Of a stretch of 17,722 nucleotides of DNA, positions 6,824-13,393 are shown piece after piece; the stretch's first letter is position 1, and each line of letters begins with the position of its first letter. The DNA comes from SG8-41 sp036555035. Lineage in GTDB: Bacteria > Pseudomonadota > Gammaproteobacteria > Burkholderiales > SG8-41. The position numbers were made by a program, and so were the translations under genes. The stretch spans positions 1-17,722 of the forward strand of contig DATBMB010000168.1 of assembly GCA_036555035.1 (NCBI GenBank), in the 5' to 3' direction. The notes under the pieces were generated by a model. The model worked only from the letters and a program-made list of their open reading frames with translations. It did no database searches and had not been told where the DNA came from.

Positions 6824-7393
6824 ATGGAAAAGGGTATACGGCCGATGGACGATGCGGCGCGCTGCGCTCACCACGATCTCGCAATGCCATCGGCGTGGGT
6901 CGTGCGCTGGGCCGATCGAATTGCCGCGGGTGGGCGGGTGCTGGACGTCGCCTGCGGCAACGGCCGCCATTCCCGTTTCTTCGCCGCACGCGGCCACCCG
7001 GTCGAGGCTGTGGATCGCGACCAGGCAAAGATTGAACTGCTGGCCGGCATCGCGGGAATTCACCCCCGGATTGCCGACTTGGAGTTGGGTCCGTGGCCGT
7101 ACGCGGGCATGCGGTTCGCCGGGATCGTCGTCGTCAACTACCTGCACCGGCCCTTATTCCCGCATTTGCTGGGGGCTCTCGCGCCCGGCGGGGTGCTCAT
7201 CTACGAGACGTTCGCCGCCGGCAATGAGCGCTTCGGCCGGCCGGCCAACCCCGCCTTCCTCCTGAAGCCGGGGGAGTTGCTGGAGGTGGTTCGCGACCGG
7301 CTCGAGGTCATCGCCTACGAGGCGCTGGAGGTTGCGGAGCCCCGGCCCGCGGTGCTGCAGCGCATCTGCGCGACCAGTCCGTCCGTATCCTAG
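6824..7393 (+). CDS. Class I SAM-dependent methyltransferase, small
   Basis: A 189-residue cytoplasmic methyltransferase, consisting of little more than the Rossmann core. Motif I VLDVACGNGRH is at residues 39-49 and the acidic residue at the end of strand 2 is in EAVDRD (61-66); PGGVLIYETF follows as motif IV/V-like. It resembles the TehB/UbiE-like small methyltransferases often found upstream of dapA in betaproteobacteria, but the acceptor is unknown. The frame stays open to a TTG at 6788, which lies upstream of the likely -10 at 6799-6804, so that start is disfavoured. ATG 6824 and ATG 6845 are both possible; AAGGG lies 10 bases before the second. It diverges from the quinone oxidoreductase. 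Confidence 0.82.
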   Translation: MEKGIRPMDDAARCAHHDLAMPSAWVVRWADRIAAGGRVLDVACGNGRHSRFFAARGHPVEAVDRDQAKIELLAGIAGIHPRIADLELGPWPYAGMRFAGIVVVNYLHRPLFPHLLGALAPGGVLIYETFAAGNERFGRPANPAFLLKPGELLEVVRDRLEVIAYEALEVAEPRPAVLQRICATSPSVS

Positions 7394-7554
7394 TAGCGCT
7401 GTCCCATCGCGGATCGGATTTCCGTAGGAGCGTCGTCCTGCGGCGACGTTGCGCGCTCGATCGCTGTCGCAATGCTGCAACATCGCTCGGTAAAAATGCG
7501 CGCGCTGCAAGTCGATTCAACCTTTTTTCGAGTCGCGCGTTATAGAGTAGCAAC
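7394..7554. other. Non-coding stretch after the methyltransferase
   Basis: Nothing coding is supported here. It holds the REP-like hairpin at 7424-7448, a loose inverted pair TTGCG/CGCAA just after it, and a run of six T at 7523-7528 with no hairpin directly before it. Together with the doubtful small ORF and the dapA leader, 524 bases separate the methyltransferase from dapA. Confidence 0.6.
7424..7448 (+). repeat. REP-like element: GTAG head plus imperfect hairpin
   Basis: The sequence begins with GTAGGAG (7424-7430) and continues into a stem CGTCGTC (7431-7437) / GGCGACG (7442-7448) with a CTGC loop; one pair is a G-T wobble. A GTAG tetranucleotide directly before an imperfect hairpin is the hallmark of REP sequences moved by RAYT (TnpA-REP) transposases. 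Only one copy is seen here and no inverted partner, so whether it belongs to a genome-wide family is inference. Confidence 0.5.
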
Positions 7555-7749
7555 ATGGATCCCACTCTCGACAAAGCGGCGCAGAGCACACCGGCCGAGT
7601 ACGGCCTGGAGGTGCTGTGCGCGAGCTGGAATCCGCTGGCGGCGACGATGACCGAGCCGGCGGCCGCCCGCCGCGAGCTCGCGGCCGAACCGGCGGCGCT
7701 CGACGCCGAGAGTTTCCTCTCCATCTTCTACCGCACCCAGCAGGGCTGA
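7555..7749 (+). CDS. Hypothetical 64-residue protein
   Basis: A short ORF with an ATG start between the methyltransferase and dapA. The product is acidic and alanine-rich, with two aromatic patches (LCASWNP near 21-27 and SFLSIFYRT near 53-61), and has no signal peptide or membrane segment. I do not recognise it. There is no clear ribosome binding site; TATAGA at 7541-7546, nine bases before the ATG, would give a nearly leaderless transcript if it is a -10. Its stop lies in the loop of CAGGG-CTGAA-CCCTG (7741-7755). The position in the block upstream of dapA makes a conserved small gene plausible, but a chance ORF is possible in such G+C-rich DNA. Confidence 0.45.
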   Translation: MDPTLDKAAQSTPAEYGLEVLCASWNPLAATMTEPAAARRELAAEPAALDAESFLSIFYRTQQG

Positions 7750-7767
7750 ACCCTGCCGCCCCCGCCG

Positions 7768-7784
7768 CCGGGGCCAGGCCCCGG
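7768..7784. repeat. Perfect G+C-only palindrome, 8-base arms around one A
   Basis: CCGGGGCC-A-GGCCCCGG is a perfect inverted repeat shortly after the small ORF. As RNA it would fold with a small loop into a very stable hairpin. No T-run follows, so it is at best a Rho-assisted or 3'-end-stabilising structure for the upstream transcript. Confidence 0.55.
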
Positions 7785-7835
7785 GGCATGCCTCGCGGTT
7801 CCCGGCAACAATCTTCGCAGCGCGCGGTCACAGGC

Positions 7836-7881
7836 TTATCCGGCGCCCGCCGGATGGAGTAGAATCGTGAACGCTGTCACG
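7836..7881 (+). promoter_or_regulatory. Putative dapA promoter with embedded palindromes
   Basis: TAGAAT (7860-7865) matches the -10 in five of six places and TTATCC (7836-7841) is a weak -35 with an 18-base spacer. A perfect palindrome, ATCCGGC-GCCC-GCCGGAT (7838-7855), fills the spacer and overlaps the -35. A second pair, CGTGA-ACGCTG-TCACG (7866-7881), follows the -10. These could be operators or leader hairpins. Transcription would start near 7872, 46 bases before the dapA ATG. Confidence 0.4.
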
Positions 7882-7917
7882 CCAACGCTCTCTGTTTCAT
7901 AAGGGAATTTCGGCAAA

Positions 7918-8832
7918 ATGGGCGCACTGCAGGGCAGTCTGGTCGCGATCGTCACCCCGATGCACGAGGACGGGGAGCTCGACCTCGAGGCGTTTCGCCG
8001 GCTGATCGACTGGCACATCAAGGAGGGCACCGACGGCATCGTGGTGGTCGGCACCACCGGCGAATCGCCGACCGTGGACTGGGACGAGCACCGGCTGCTC
8101 ATCAAGACCGCGGTGGACCACGCGGCGGGGCGGGTTCCCGTCGTGGCCGGCACCGGGGCAAACGCCACCAGCGAGGCGATTGAGCTCTCCGCGTTCGCGC
8201 GGGAGGCCGGCGCGGACTTCGCGCTTTCGGTCGTTCCCTACTACAACAAGCCCACCCAGGAAGGGCTCTACCGCCATTTCCGGGCAATCGCGGAGGCGGT
8301 AAATCTCCCGACGATCGTCTACAACGTGCCGGGGCGCACGGTGGCCGACCTGCAGAACGACACGGTGCTGCGGCTCGCCCAGGTCCCCAACATCGTCGGC
8401 ATCAAGGACGCGACCGCCAACCTCGAGCGGGGCTCGGACCTGATCCGACGACTGCCGCGCGGCTTCAGCGTCTTCAGCGGGGACGACGCGACCGGCCTCG
8501 CCCTGATGCTGCTCGGCGGGCGCGGGGTGATCTCGGTCACGGCCAACGTCGCGCCGCGCCTCATGCACGAGATGTGCGCGGCGGCGCTCGCAGGCGACGC
8601 GGCGAGGTCGCGCGAGCTGAACGACCGCCTGCTGCCGCTGCACCGCAATCTCTTCCTCGAGGCGAACCCGATCCCGGTCAAGTGGGCGGCGCAGCAGATG
8701 GGGCTCATCCAGGGCGGCATCCGGCTGCCGCTGACGCCGCTCTCGGCCGCGTGTCACGAGCAGGTGCGGGAAGCGCTGCGTCACGCCGGCATCCGTACGG
8801 AGGCGAAGGTAGAGCGCTATGCCGCCGCTTGA
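7918..8832 (+). CDS. dapA: 4-hydroxy-tetrahydrodipicolinate synthase
   Basis: Condenses pyruvate with aspartate semialdehyde at the first committed step of the diaminopimelate/lysine pathway, feeding peptidoglycan and lysine. The protein has 304 residues, slightly over the usual 292, through a longer C-terminus. All expected catalytic residues are visible in a TIM-barrel sequence: Thr46-Thr47 in GTTGES, Tyr109 in YYNKPT, Tyr135 and Arg140 in YNVPGRT, and the Schiff-base Lys163 in GIKDA; these are offset by two from E. coli numbering. AGGGA lies about 10 bases before the ATG. It is the first gene of the dapA-bamC-MBL operon, and bamC starts 14 bases before its stop codon ends. Identification is firm. 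Confidence 0.96.
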   Translation: MGALQGSLVAIVTPMHEDGELDLEAFRRLIDWHIKEGTDGIVVVGTTGESPTVDWDEHRLLIKTAVDHAAGRVPVVAGTGANATSEAIELSAFAREAGADFALSVVPYYNKPTQEGLYRHFRAIAEAVNLPTIVYNVPGRTVADLQNDTVLRLAQVPNIVGIKDATANLERGSDLIRRLPRGFSVFSGDDATGLALMLLGGRGVISVTANVAPRLMHEMCAAALAGDAARSRELNDRLLPLHRNLFLEANPIPVKWAAQQMGLIQGGIRLPLTPLSAACHEQVREALRHAGIRTEAKVERYAAA

Positions 8833-9955
8833 AACGGCGCGCTGGTCATTGTGCATCCTGGCTTGCGCGGCACTCGCGGGGTGCAGCTGGTTCGACACGG
8901 GGGTTGACTACAAGTCGGCGGGCCGGACGGCCCCGCTCGATGTGCCTCCGGACCTGATGCGCCCCGGGAGCGATGACCGCTTCACGGTACCGGACATCAA
9001 TCCCACGGGCACCGCGACCTTCTCCGATTACAGCCGCGAGCGCGCCGGCAAGCCGCGCCCGGGCGCGACCGGGGTGCTGCCCGAGGTCCCGAACGCGCGG
9101 GTGGTGCGCGAAGGCAATCAGCGCTGGCTGATCGTGAAGGGCGCCCCCGAGCAGGTCTGGGTTGCGGTCAAGGGTTTCTGGCAGGAGTCCGGCTTCATCG
9201 TCAACGTCGAGATTCCCGAGGCCGGCATACTGGAAACCGACTGGGCGGAGACGCGGCCGCAGCTGAAGAATGTCGGTGCGGTGCGCGCGTTCCTGTCCTG
9301 GGCGCTCGACCAGGTCGTCACCACCAGCGAGCGCGACAAGTTCCGCACCCGGCTCGAGCGGGGCGCCGAGCCCGGCACGACCGAGATCTTCATCAGCCAC
9401 CGCCGCATGGAGGAGGTTCTCGTCAGCTCGACCACCTCCGACATCCCCGAAACCCTCTGGCAGCCGCGCGCCCCCGACCCCGATCTGGAGGCCGAGATGC
9501 TGCGCCGCCTGATGGTGCGCTTCGGGGTCGACGACACACAGGCCAAGTTGCGGATCGCCTCCGCCCCGCCCGCCGCGCCGCGCGCGACGCTGTCAAAGGG
9601 CGATGACGGCACTGGCACGCTGGCTCTAAACGAGCAGTTCGATCGTGCCTGGAGGCGCGTCGGCCTGGCGCTCGACCGCGTGGGCTTCACGGTCGAGGAC
9701 CGCGATCGCACCAAGGGCATTTATTTCGTCCGCTACATCGATCCCCAGGCCGACGGCGCGGACAAGGGCGGCTTTCTTTCGAAGCTCAAGTTCTGGGGCA
9801 GCGACAAGCCCAAGCCCAACGAGCAGTTCCGCATCCAGGTGAAGGACGGCAACGCCGCGGGCTGCCAGGTCAACGTCCTGAACAAGGATGGCGCGCGGGA
9901 GCAGTCCGATACCGCCGGGCGCATCCTGGCATTGCTCTACGAGCAACTGAAGTAG
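8819..9955 (+). CDS. bamC: Outer membrane assembly lipoprotein BamC
   Basis: Lipoprotein subunit of the BAM complex, which folds beta-barrel proteins into the outer membrane. The 378-residue protein has a lipoprotein signal with lipobox LAGC, so Cys22 is the acylated first residue of the mature form. A Pro-rich unstructured stretch follows (PLDVPPDLMRP), as in known BamC, then two helix-grip domains, about residues 95-220 and 250-378. It overlaps dapA by 14 bases in another frame, the same dapA-nlpB order as in E. coli, and GGAGGCGAAGG lies shortly before the ATG. The next gene starts 14 bases downstream. Assignment rests on the lipobox, the N-terminal motif and gene order. Confidence 0.9.
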   Translation: MPPLETARWSLCILACAALAGCSWFDTGVDYKSAGRTAPLDVPPDLMRPGSDDRFTVPDINPTGTATFSDYSRERAGKPRPGATGVLPEVPNARVVREGNQRWLIVKGAPEQVWVAVKGFWQESGFIVNVEIPEAGILETDWAETRPQLKNVGAVRAFLSWALDQVVTTSERDKFRTRLERGAEPGTTEIFISHRRMEEVLVSSTTSDIPETLWQPRAPDPDLEAEMLRRLMVRFGVDDTQAKLRIASAPPAAPRATLSKGDDGTGTLALNEQFDRAWRRVGLALDRVGFTVEDRDRTKGIYFVRYIDPQADGADKGGFLSKLKFWGSDKPKPNEQFRIQVKDGNAAGCQVNVLNKDGAREQSDTAGRILALLYEQLK

Positions 9956-9969
9956 AGAAGCAATCTCAA

Positions 9970-10737
9970 ATGCGCTTCGCGTCACTCGGCTCCGGCAGCC
10001 AGGGCAACGCCCTGCTCGTCGAGTCCGGTGGCACGCGGGTGCTGCTCGACTGCGGATTTCCCCTGAGCGAGGCCACTTCGCGCCTCGCCCGGCTCGGGCT
10101 GGAGGCCTCCAGCCTCGATGCCATCATTGTCACCCACGAGCACGGCGATCACGGCGGCGGCGTGGCGAAGCTCGCCGCCCGCCACGGCCTTCCGGTGTAC
10201 CTCACGCGCGGCACGCTCTCGGGCCTCGGCGCGGACGGCCGCGAGCTCGGCAACCGGAAGCTGATCGACGCCTACACGCCGTTTGCCATCGGGGCAATCG
10301 AGGTCACGCCCTATACCGTTCCGCACGACGCGCGCGAGCCGGTGCAGTTCGTGCTGGGGGACGGCGCCGCGAGGCTCGGCGTGCTGACCGACACCGGGCA
10401 GCCGACAGCGCACATCGCCCAGTCGCTCTCGGGCGTGAATGCCCTGGTGCTCGAGTGCAACCACGATCTCGACATGCTGATGAACGGCCCCTATGCCGCG
10501 CCGTTGAAGAAGCGGATCGCGAGCCGGCTCGGCCATCTGTCGAACGAGGCGTCGGCGGAGCTCCTGCAGGCGATGGACTGCAGCCGCCTGCAGCATCTCG
10601 TCGCGGCGCATCTGTCGCAGGCGAACAACACGCCGGAGCTCGCGCGCGCGGCGCTCGCCGGCGCGCTTGGCTGCGCGCCGGAATGGATCGGCGTCGCGAC
10701 GCAGGATGAAGGATTTGGCTGGCGCGAGATAAGGTAG
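9970..10737 (+). CDS. MBL-fold metallo-hydrolase, YycJ/WalJ-like
   Basis: A 255-residue cytoplasmic metallo-beta-lactamase-fold hydrolase. The metal site is complete: HEHGDH at 56-61, His119-Asp120, Asp141 in LTDTGQ and His165 in ECNHD. The start FASLGSGSQGNA is typical of the YycJ/VicX group, for which nuclease or phosphodiesterase roles have been proposed; the natural substrate is not known. It is the third gene of the dapA-bamC operon, 14 bases after bamC, an order I recall from many betaproteobacteria. It converges on ridA with only 9 bases between the stops and no hairpin there. Confidence 0.88.
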   Translation: MRFASLGSGSQGNALLVESGGTRVLLDCGFPLSEATSRLARLGLEASSLDAIIVTHEHGDHGGGVAKLAARHGLPVYLTRGTLSGLGADGRELGNRKLIDAYTPFAIGAIEVTPYTVPHDAREPVQFVLGDGAARLGVLTDTGQPTAHIAQSLSGVNALVLECNHDLDMLMNGPYAAPLKKRIASRLGHLSNEASAELLQAMDCSRLQHLVAAHLSQANNTPELARAALAGALGCAPEWIGVATQDEGFGWREIR

Positions 10738-10746
10738 CCCGCGCCG

Positions 10747-11124
10747 TCACACGGTCGCGATCGCCTCGATCTCGACGCGCGCTCCCGCCACCAGCCCTGC
10801 CGCCTGGAACGTCGTTCGCGCCGGCGGCTCGGTCGGGAAGTAGCTGCTGAAGACCTCGTTCATCGGCATCAGCTCGCCGAGGTCGGCCAGGTAGATCGTG
10901 ACCTTGACAACCTTGGCGAGGGAGGAGCCGGCGGCCTCGAGCACGGCCTTCAGGTTCTCGCACACCTGCCGCGTCTCGGCCCGGATGCCGCCCTCGGCCA
11001 GGCGCCCGGTCCGGGGATCCATTCCGAGCTGGCCCGAGGCGAACACCCAGTCGCCGACCTGGATGGCCTGTGAGAGCGGGACCCGCGCCGGCGGCACCTT
11101 GTCCGTGTGCACGACGCGCCTCAC
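10747..11124 (-). CDS. ridA: RidA family enamine/imine deaminase
   Basis: A 125-residue RidA/YjgF/UK114 protein; the family hydrolyses reactive enamines and imines such as 2-aminoacrylate formed by PLP enzymes. SGQLGMDPRTG (30-40) and the C-terminal PPARTTFQ with Arg103, plus a Glu in VEIEAIA, match the catalytic signature. The frame is open further upstream to 11229, but GTG 11124 gives the normal family length and overlaps the TGA of the preceding methyltransferase (GTGA), so it is the chosen start. It is last in the minus-strand gene run that starts at roxA and may be translated by re-initiation. Which amine substrate it serves is unknown. Confidence 0.88.
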   Translation of the reverse strand: MRRVVHTDKVPPARVPLSQAIQVGDWVFASGQLGMDPRTGRLAEGGIRAETRQVCENLKAVLEAAGSSLAKVVKVTIYLADLGELMPMNEVFSSYFPTEPPARTTFQAAGLVAGARVEIEAIATV

Positions 11125-11726
11125 GCGTGATCGGCCCGCACCCCGTTCTTCTGCCAGCGGAACACGCGCATGGGCGGCACGTTCAGCAGCTCCAGCTCGA
11201 CGCTCGTGAGCTCCAGGGGAGGGCCGCACAGCTGGGCGACCCGGTCGCGGAACTGGTAGGCGACAAAATATCCGCCATAGGGCAGGACCGCAGCGAGACC
11301 ATCCAGTATCCGCCGCGCCACCGCGTGCTCCATGGTGTAGAACGGGATGCCCGAGATGACCACTTCCGGCTTCGACAGACCGTGCGTGGAGAGAATCTCC
11401 GGCAACTGCTCGGCGCTGCCCAGGTGCGCGATGAGTCGCGGATCGTCGATCCGGCGCAGCAGACCGTGAAGGTCCGGGTCAATCTCGATGCACAACAGCC
11501 GGGCCTGCTGCGACATCGCGCGCAGGATGGCGCGCGTCGTGCCGCCCGTGCCGGGTCCGAGCTCGACGATGGTCCGGGCGTTGGCGACCGCGCTCAGCGA
11601 GACGAGCCGGCGCTCGAGGAAGCGCGAGCTCGGCACGACGGAGCCGACCTGGCGCGGGCTGCGCACGAACGCGCGCAGAAATGCGATCCGATCGCTCAGG
11701 TCGGGGCGGTGGAGGTCTTCGTTCAT
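11121..11726 (-). CDS. PmtA-like phospholipid/rRNA-adenine-type SAM methyltransferase
   Basis: A 201-residue class I methyltransferase. The N-terminal FLRAFVRSPRQVGSVVPSSRF (16-36) is typical of the family that includes phosphatidylethanolamine N-methyltransferase PmtA and proteins annotated as rRNA adenine dimethylase-like. Motif I is VELGPGTGGTT (54-64), followed by CIEIDPDL at the end of strand 2 and ISGIPFY as the motif IV-like loop. A lipid acceptor is plausible but unproven. The open frame extends to 11846, but ATG 11726 begins the conserved protein and shares a base with the upstream stop (TGATG), so it is translationally coupled to the enolase-superfamily gene. It overlaps ridA by 4 bases. 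Confidence 0.82.
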   Translation of the reverse strand: MNEDLHRPDLSDRIAFLRAFVRSPRQVGSVVPSSRFLERRLVSLSAVANARTIVELGPGTGGTTRAILRAMSQQARLLCIEIDPDLHGLLRRIDDPRLIAHLGSAEQLPEILSTHGLSKPEVVISGIPFYTMEHAVARRILDGLAAVLPYGGYFVAYQFRDRVAQLCGPPLELTSVELELLNVPPMRVFRWQKNGVRADHA

Positions 11727-12817
11727 CAGGCTGCGTAGCGTTTCAGGGCCGCCTCGTCGAATTTGAGCCCCAGGCCGGGTCTGCGCGGCACGGCAAGCTC
11801 CCCCTTGTCCGGCACCGGGACGTCCTCGAAGATCCGGAACGTCCACGGCATGTATTCTACCGTGAGGCCGTTGGGAACGGCGGCAATGAGATGTACGTGG
11901 ATTTCCGGCACCAGGTGGCTCACCACCGGCAGATTATAGGCCTCGGCCATGCCCGCGATCTTGAGCCACTGCGTGATGCCGCCGGCGCGCATGAGGTCGA
12001 TCATCACGATATCCACCGAGCGCGCCTCCAGCATCTGGCGGAACGGCGCCGGCCCGTAGAGGTACTCCCCGCCGCAGACCGGCGTCACGAGCGCGTCCGC
12101 CACGCGGGCGAGCCCCTGGTAGTCATCGGCGGTGGTGACGTCCTCGAGCCAGGTCAGGCGCACGTCCTCGATGCGCGAGCCGATGTCGATCGCCTGCTCC
12201 ACGCGCCAGCGCTGGTTGATGTCGCACATCAGCTCGATGTCCGGGCCGATGCTGTCGCGGACCTTGCGGATGCGGTCCACCTCGATCGCGGGCGAGGTGC
12301 GTCCCGGCAGGGCGAGCTGCGTCTTCATCTGCCGGAAGCCTTTCTCGGCGAGCCGCGGCGCCGCCTTCACCAGGTGCTCCAGGGGGAAGGTGCGCATCAA
12401 CGCGCCGCTCGCGTAGGTCGGCACGCGCTCGCGGTGGCCGCCGATCATCTGCCAGAGCGGAAGGTTGAGCGCCTTGCCGCGGATGTCCCACAGCGCGATG
12501 TCGATCGCGGACAGCGCGAGCGTGAGGATGCCGCCCGGTCCTGAGCCGGCGGCCGCGGCGCGCAGCTTCGCCGCCACCGCCTCGGTGCGCATTGGATCCT
12601 CGCCGATCGCGAGCGCGCCGAGGGCGTCCACCGCGTTCTTCAGCGCGCCGGTCAGCGCCGCGCCGAAGAAGGTGTAGCCGATGCCTTCGACGCCGGCGTC
12701 GGTCCCGACGCGCAGCGTCACGAACTCGCGCATCGCGCCCGGCTCGGCCGGCCCCCCGGCAAGGGGCTCGTCGACCGGCACGCGCATGACCTGCGTCTGG
12801 ATTCTTGAGATCTTCAA
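11726..12817 (-). CDS. Mandelate racemase/muconate lactonizing enzyme family protein (enolase superfamily)
   Basis: A 363-residue enolase-superfamily enzyme, which abstracts the proton next to a carboxylate of a hydroxy or sugar acid. With TTG 12817 as start (MKISRIQTQ), residues line up with mandelate racemase at a constant offset: metal ligands Asp199, Glu225 and Glu251, the Asp274-His301 dyad (DLMRAGG, SHLVPEI) and Glu321. Of the KxK pair only Lys165 remains; position 167 is Gln, so the second base is lost. ATG 12787 is the next start but would cut the N-terminal capping strand. No clear ribosome binding site precedes either. It lies 38 bases after the DUF7931-like gene and overlaps the methyltransferase. 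The substrate is unknown; a racemase or dehydratase of an acid sugar is likely. Confidence 0.85.
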   Translation of the reverse strand: MKISRIQTQVMRVPVDEPLAGGPAEPGAMREFVTLRVGTDAGVEGIGYTFFGAALTGALKNAVDALGALAIGEDPMRTEAVAAKLRAAAAGSGPGGILTLALSAIDIALWDIRGKALNLPLWQMIGGHRERVPTYASGALMRTFPLEHLVKAAPRLAEKGFRQMKTQLALPGRTSPAIEVDRIRKVRDSIGPDIELMCDINQRWRVEQAIDIGSRIEDVRLTWLEDVTTADDYQGLARVADALVTPVCGGEYLYGPAPFRQMLEARSVDIVMIDLMRAGGITQWLKIAGMAEAYNLPVVSHLVPEIHVHLIAAVPNGLTVEYMPWTFRIFEDVPVPDKGELAVPRRPGLGLKFDEAALKRYAA

Positions 12818-12855
12818 CTTGATATCGAGGCGTGGAGGGCGAATGGTAGCAGGTG

Positions 12856-13383
12856 TCAAAGACCGCTGGTGCCCGCGCTCACCGCGTGGGCGGACGCATC
12901 CCAGATCTCCGCGTAGCGATCGAGCAGCTGCTGCGCGCCCACCACATCGTGGCTGCCGTGCGCCGCGCGCAGGTAGCGGTAGTGAAAGCGGTGCAGGTAG
13001 TGGCTGGAGTCGAACACGACGAAGGGATCGTAGACGTGCTTCGCCGGAGCGAGCGTCGCGTGGATGCGGACGGCGGCGCTGAACTGCCGCACGAGATCGA
13101 CCAGGCGCGGGCACTCGCGCTCGATCGGCTCGGCATCGTGCACCACGATGTAGAGCCGGTTGACGCGGTTCGCCAGCAGGAACTGGCGCAGCGCCTCGCA
13201 GCGCTGCGAGGCATTCCACGCGCGCGACAGAGACCGGTCGAACACCCGGATCACGCGCTGGGTCTGCGGGATCAGCCGGTCGATCAGGTCCTCGTACTCG
13301 CGCATGCCCTCGAAGCGCCGGTACTCCGCGTTCGGCAGGTTGCCGCTGCGCTTGACCGCCGTAGCCTTGTCCTCGTCAATCAT
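12856..13383 (-). CDS. Conserved protein of unknown function (DUF7931-like)
   Basis: A 175-residue cytoplasmic protein without signal peptide or membrane segments. The segment RVFDRSLSRAWNASQRCEAL (46-65), then FLLANRVNRLYIVVHD (68-83) and DPFVVFDSSHYLHRFHYRYLR (119-139), recalls a betaproteobacterial family annotated as DUF7931, found beside the L16-hydroxylase gene. The pattern of strands and the RHD-type residues faintly suggest a phospholipase-D-like fold, but no HKD motif is complete, so no function is given. ATG 13383 is preferred over the open frame to 13464, which would overlap roxA. It starts 10 bases after the roxA stop and is probably co-transcribed with it. Confidence 0.72.
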   Translation of the reverse strand: MIDEDKATAVKRSGNLPNAEYRRFEGMREYEDLIDRLIPQTQRVIRVFDRSLSRAWNASQRCEALRQFLLANRVNRLYIVVHDAEPIERECPRLVDLVRQFSAAVRIHATLAPAKHVYDPFVVFDSSHYLHRFHYRYLRAAHGSHDVVGAQQLLDRYAEIWDASAHAVSAGTSGL

Positions 13384-13393
13384 CCGTGGCCCG

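Noticed and set aside
7523..7528. T6 run as an intrinsic terminator of the methyltransferase gene
   Set aside because: No stable G+C hairpin lies directly upstream of the T-run.
7617..7862. Alternative 81-codon plus-strand frame overlapping the 64-residue ORF
   Set aside because: Arg/Gly-rich frame-shifted shadow running through the palindromes and the promoter of dapA; no ribosome binding site.
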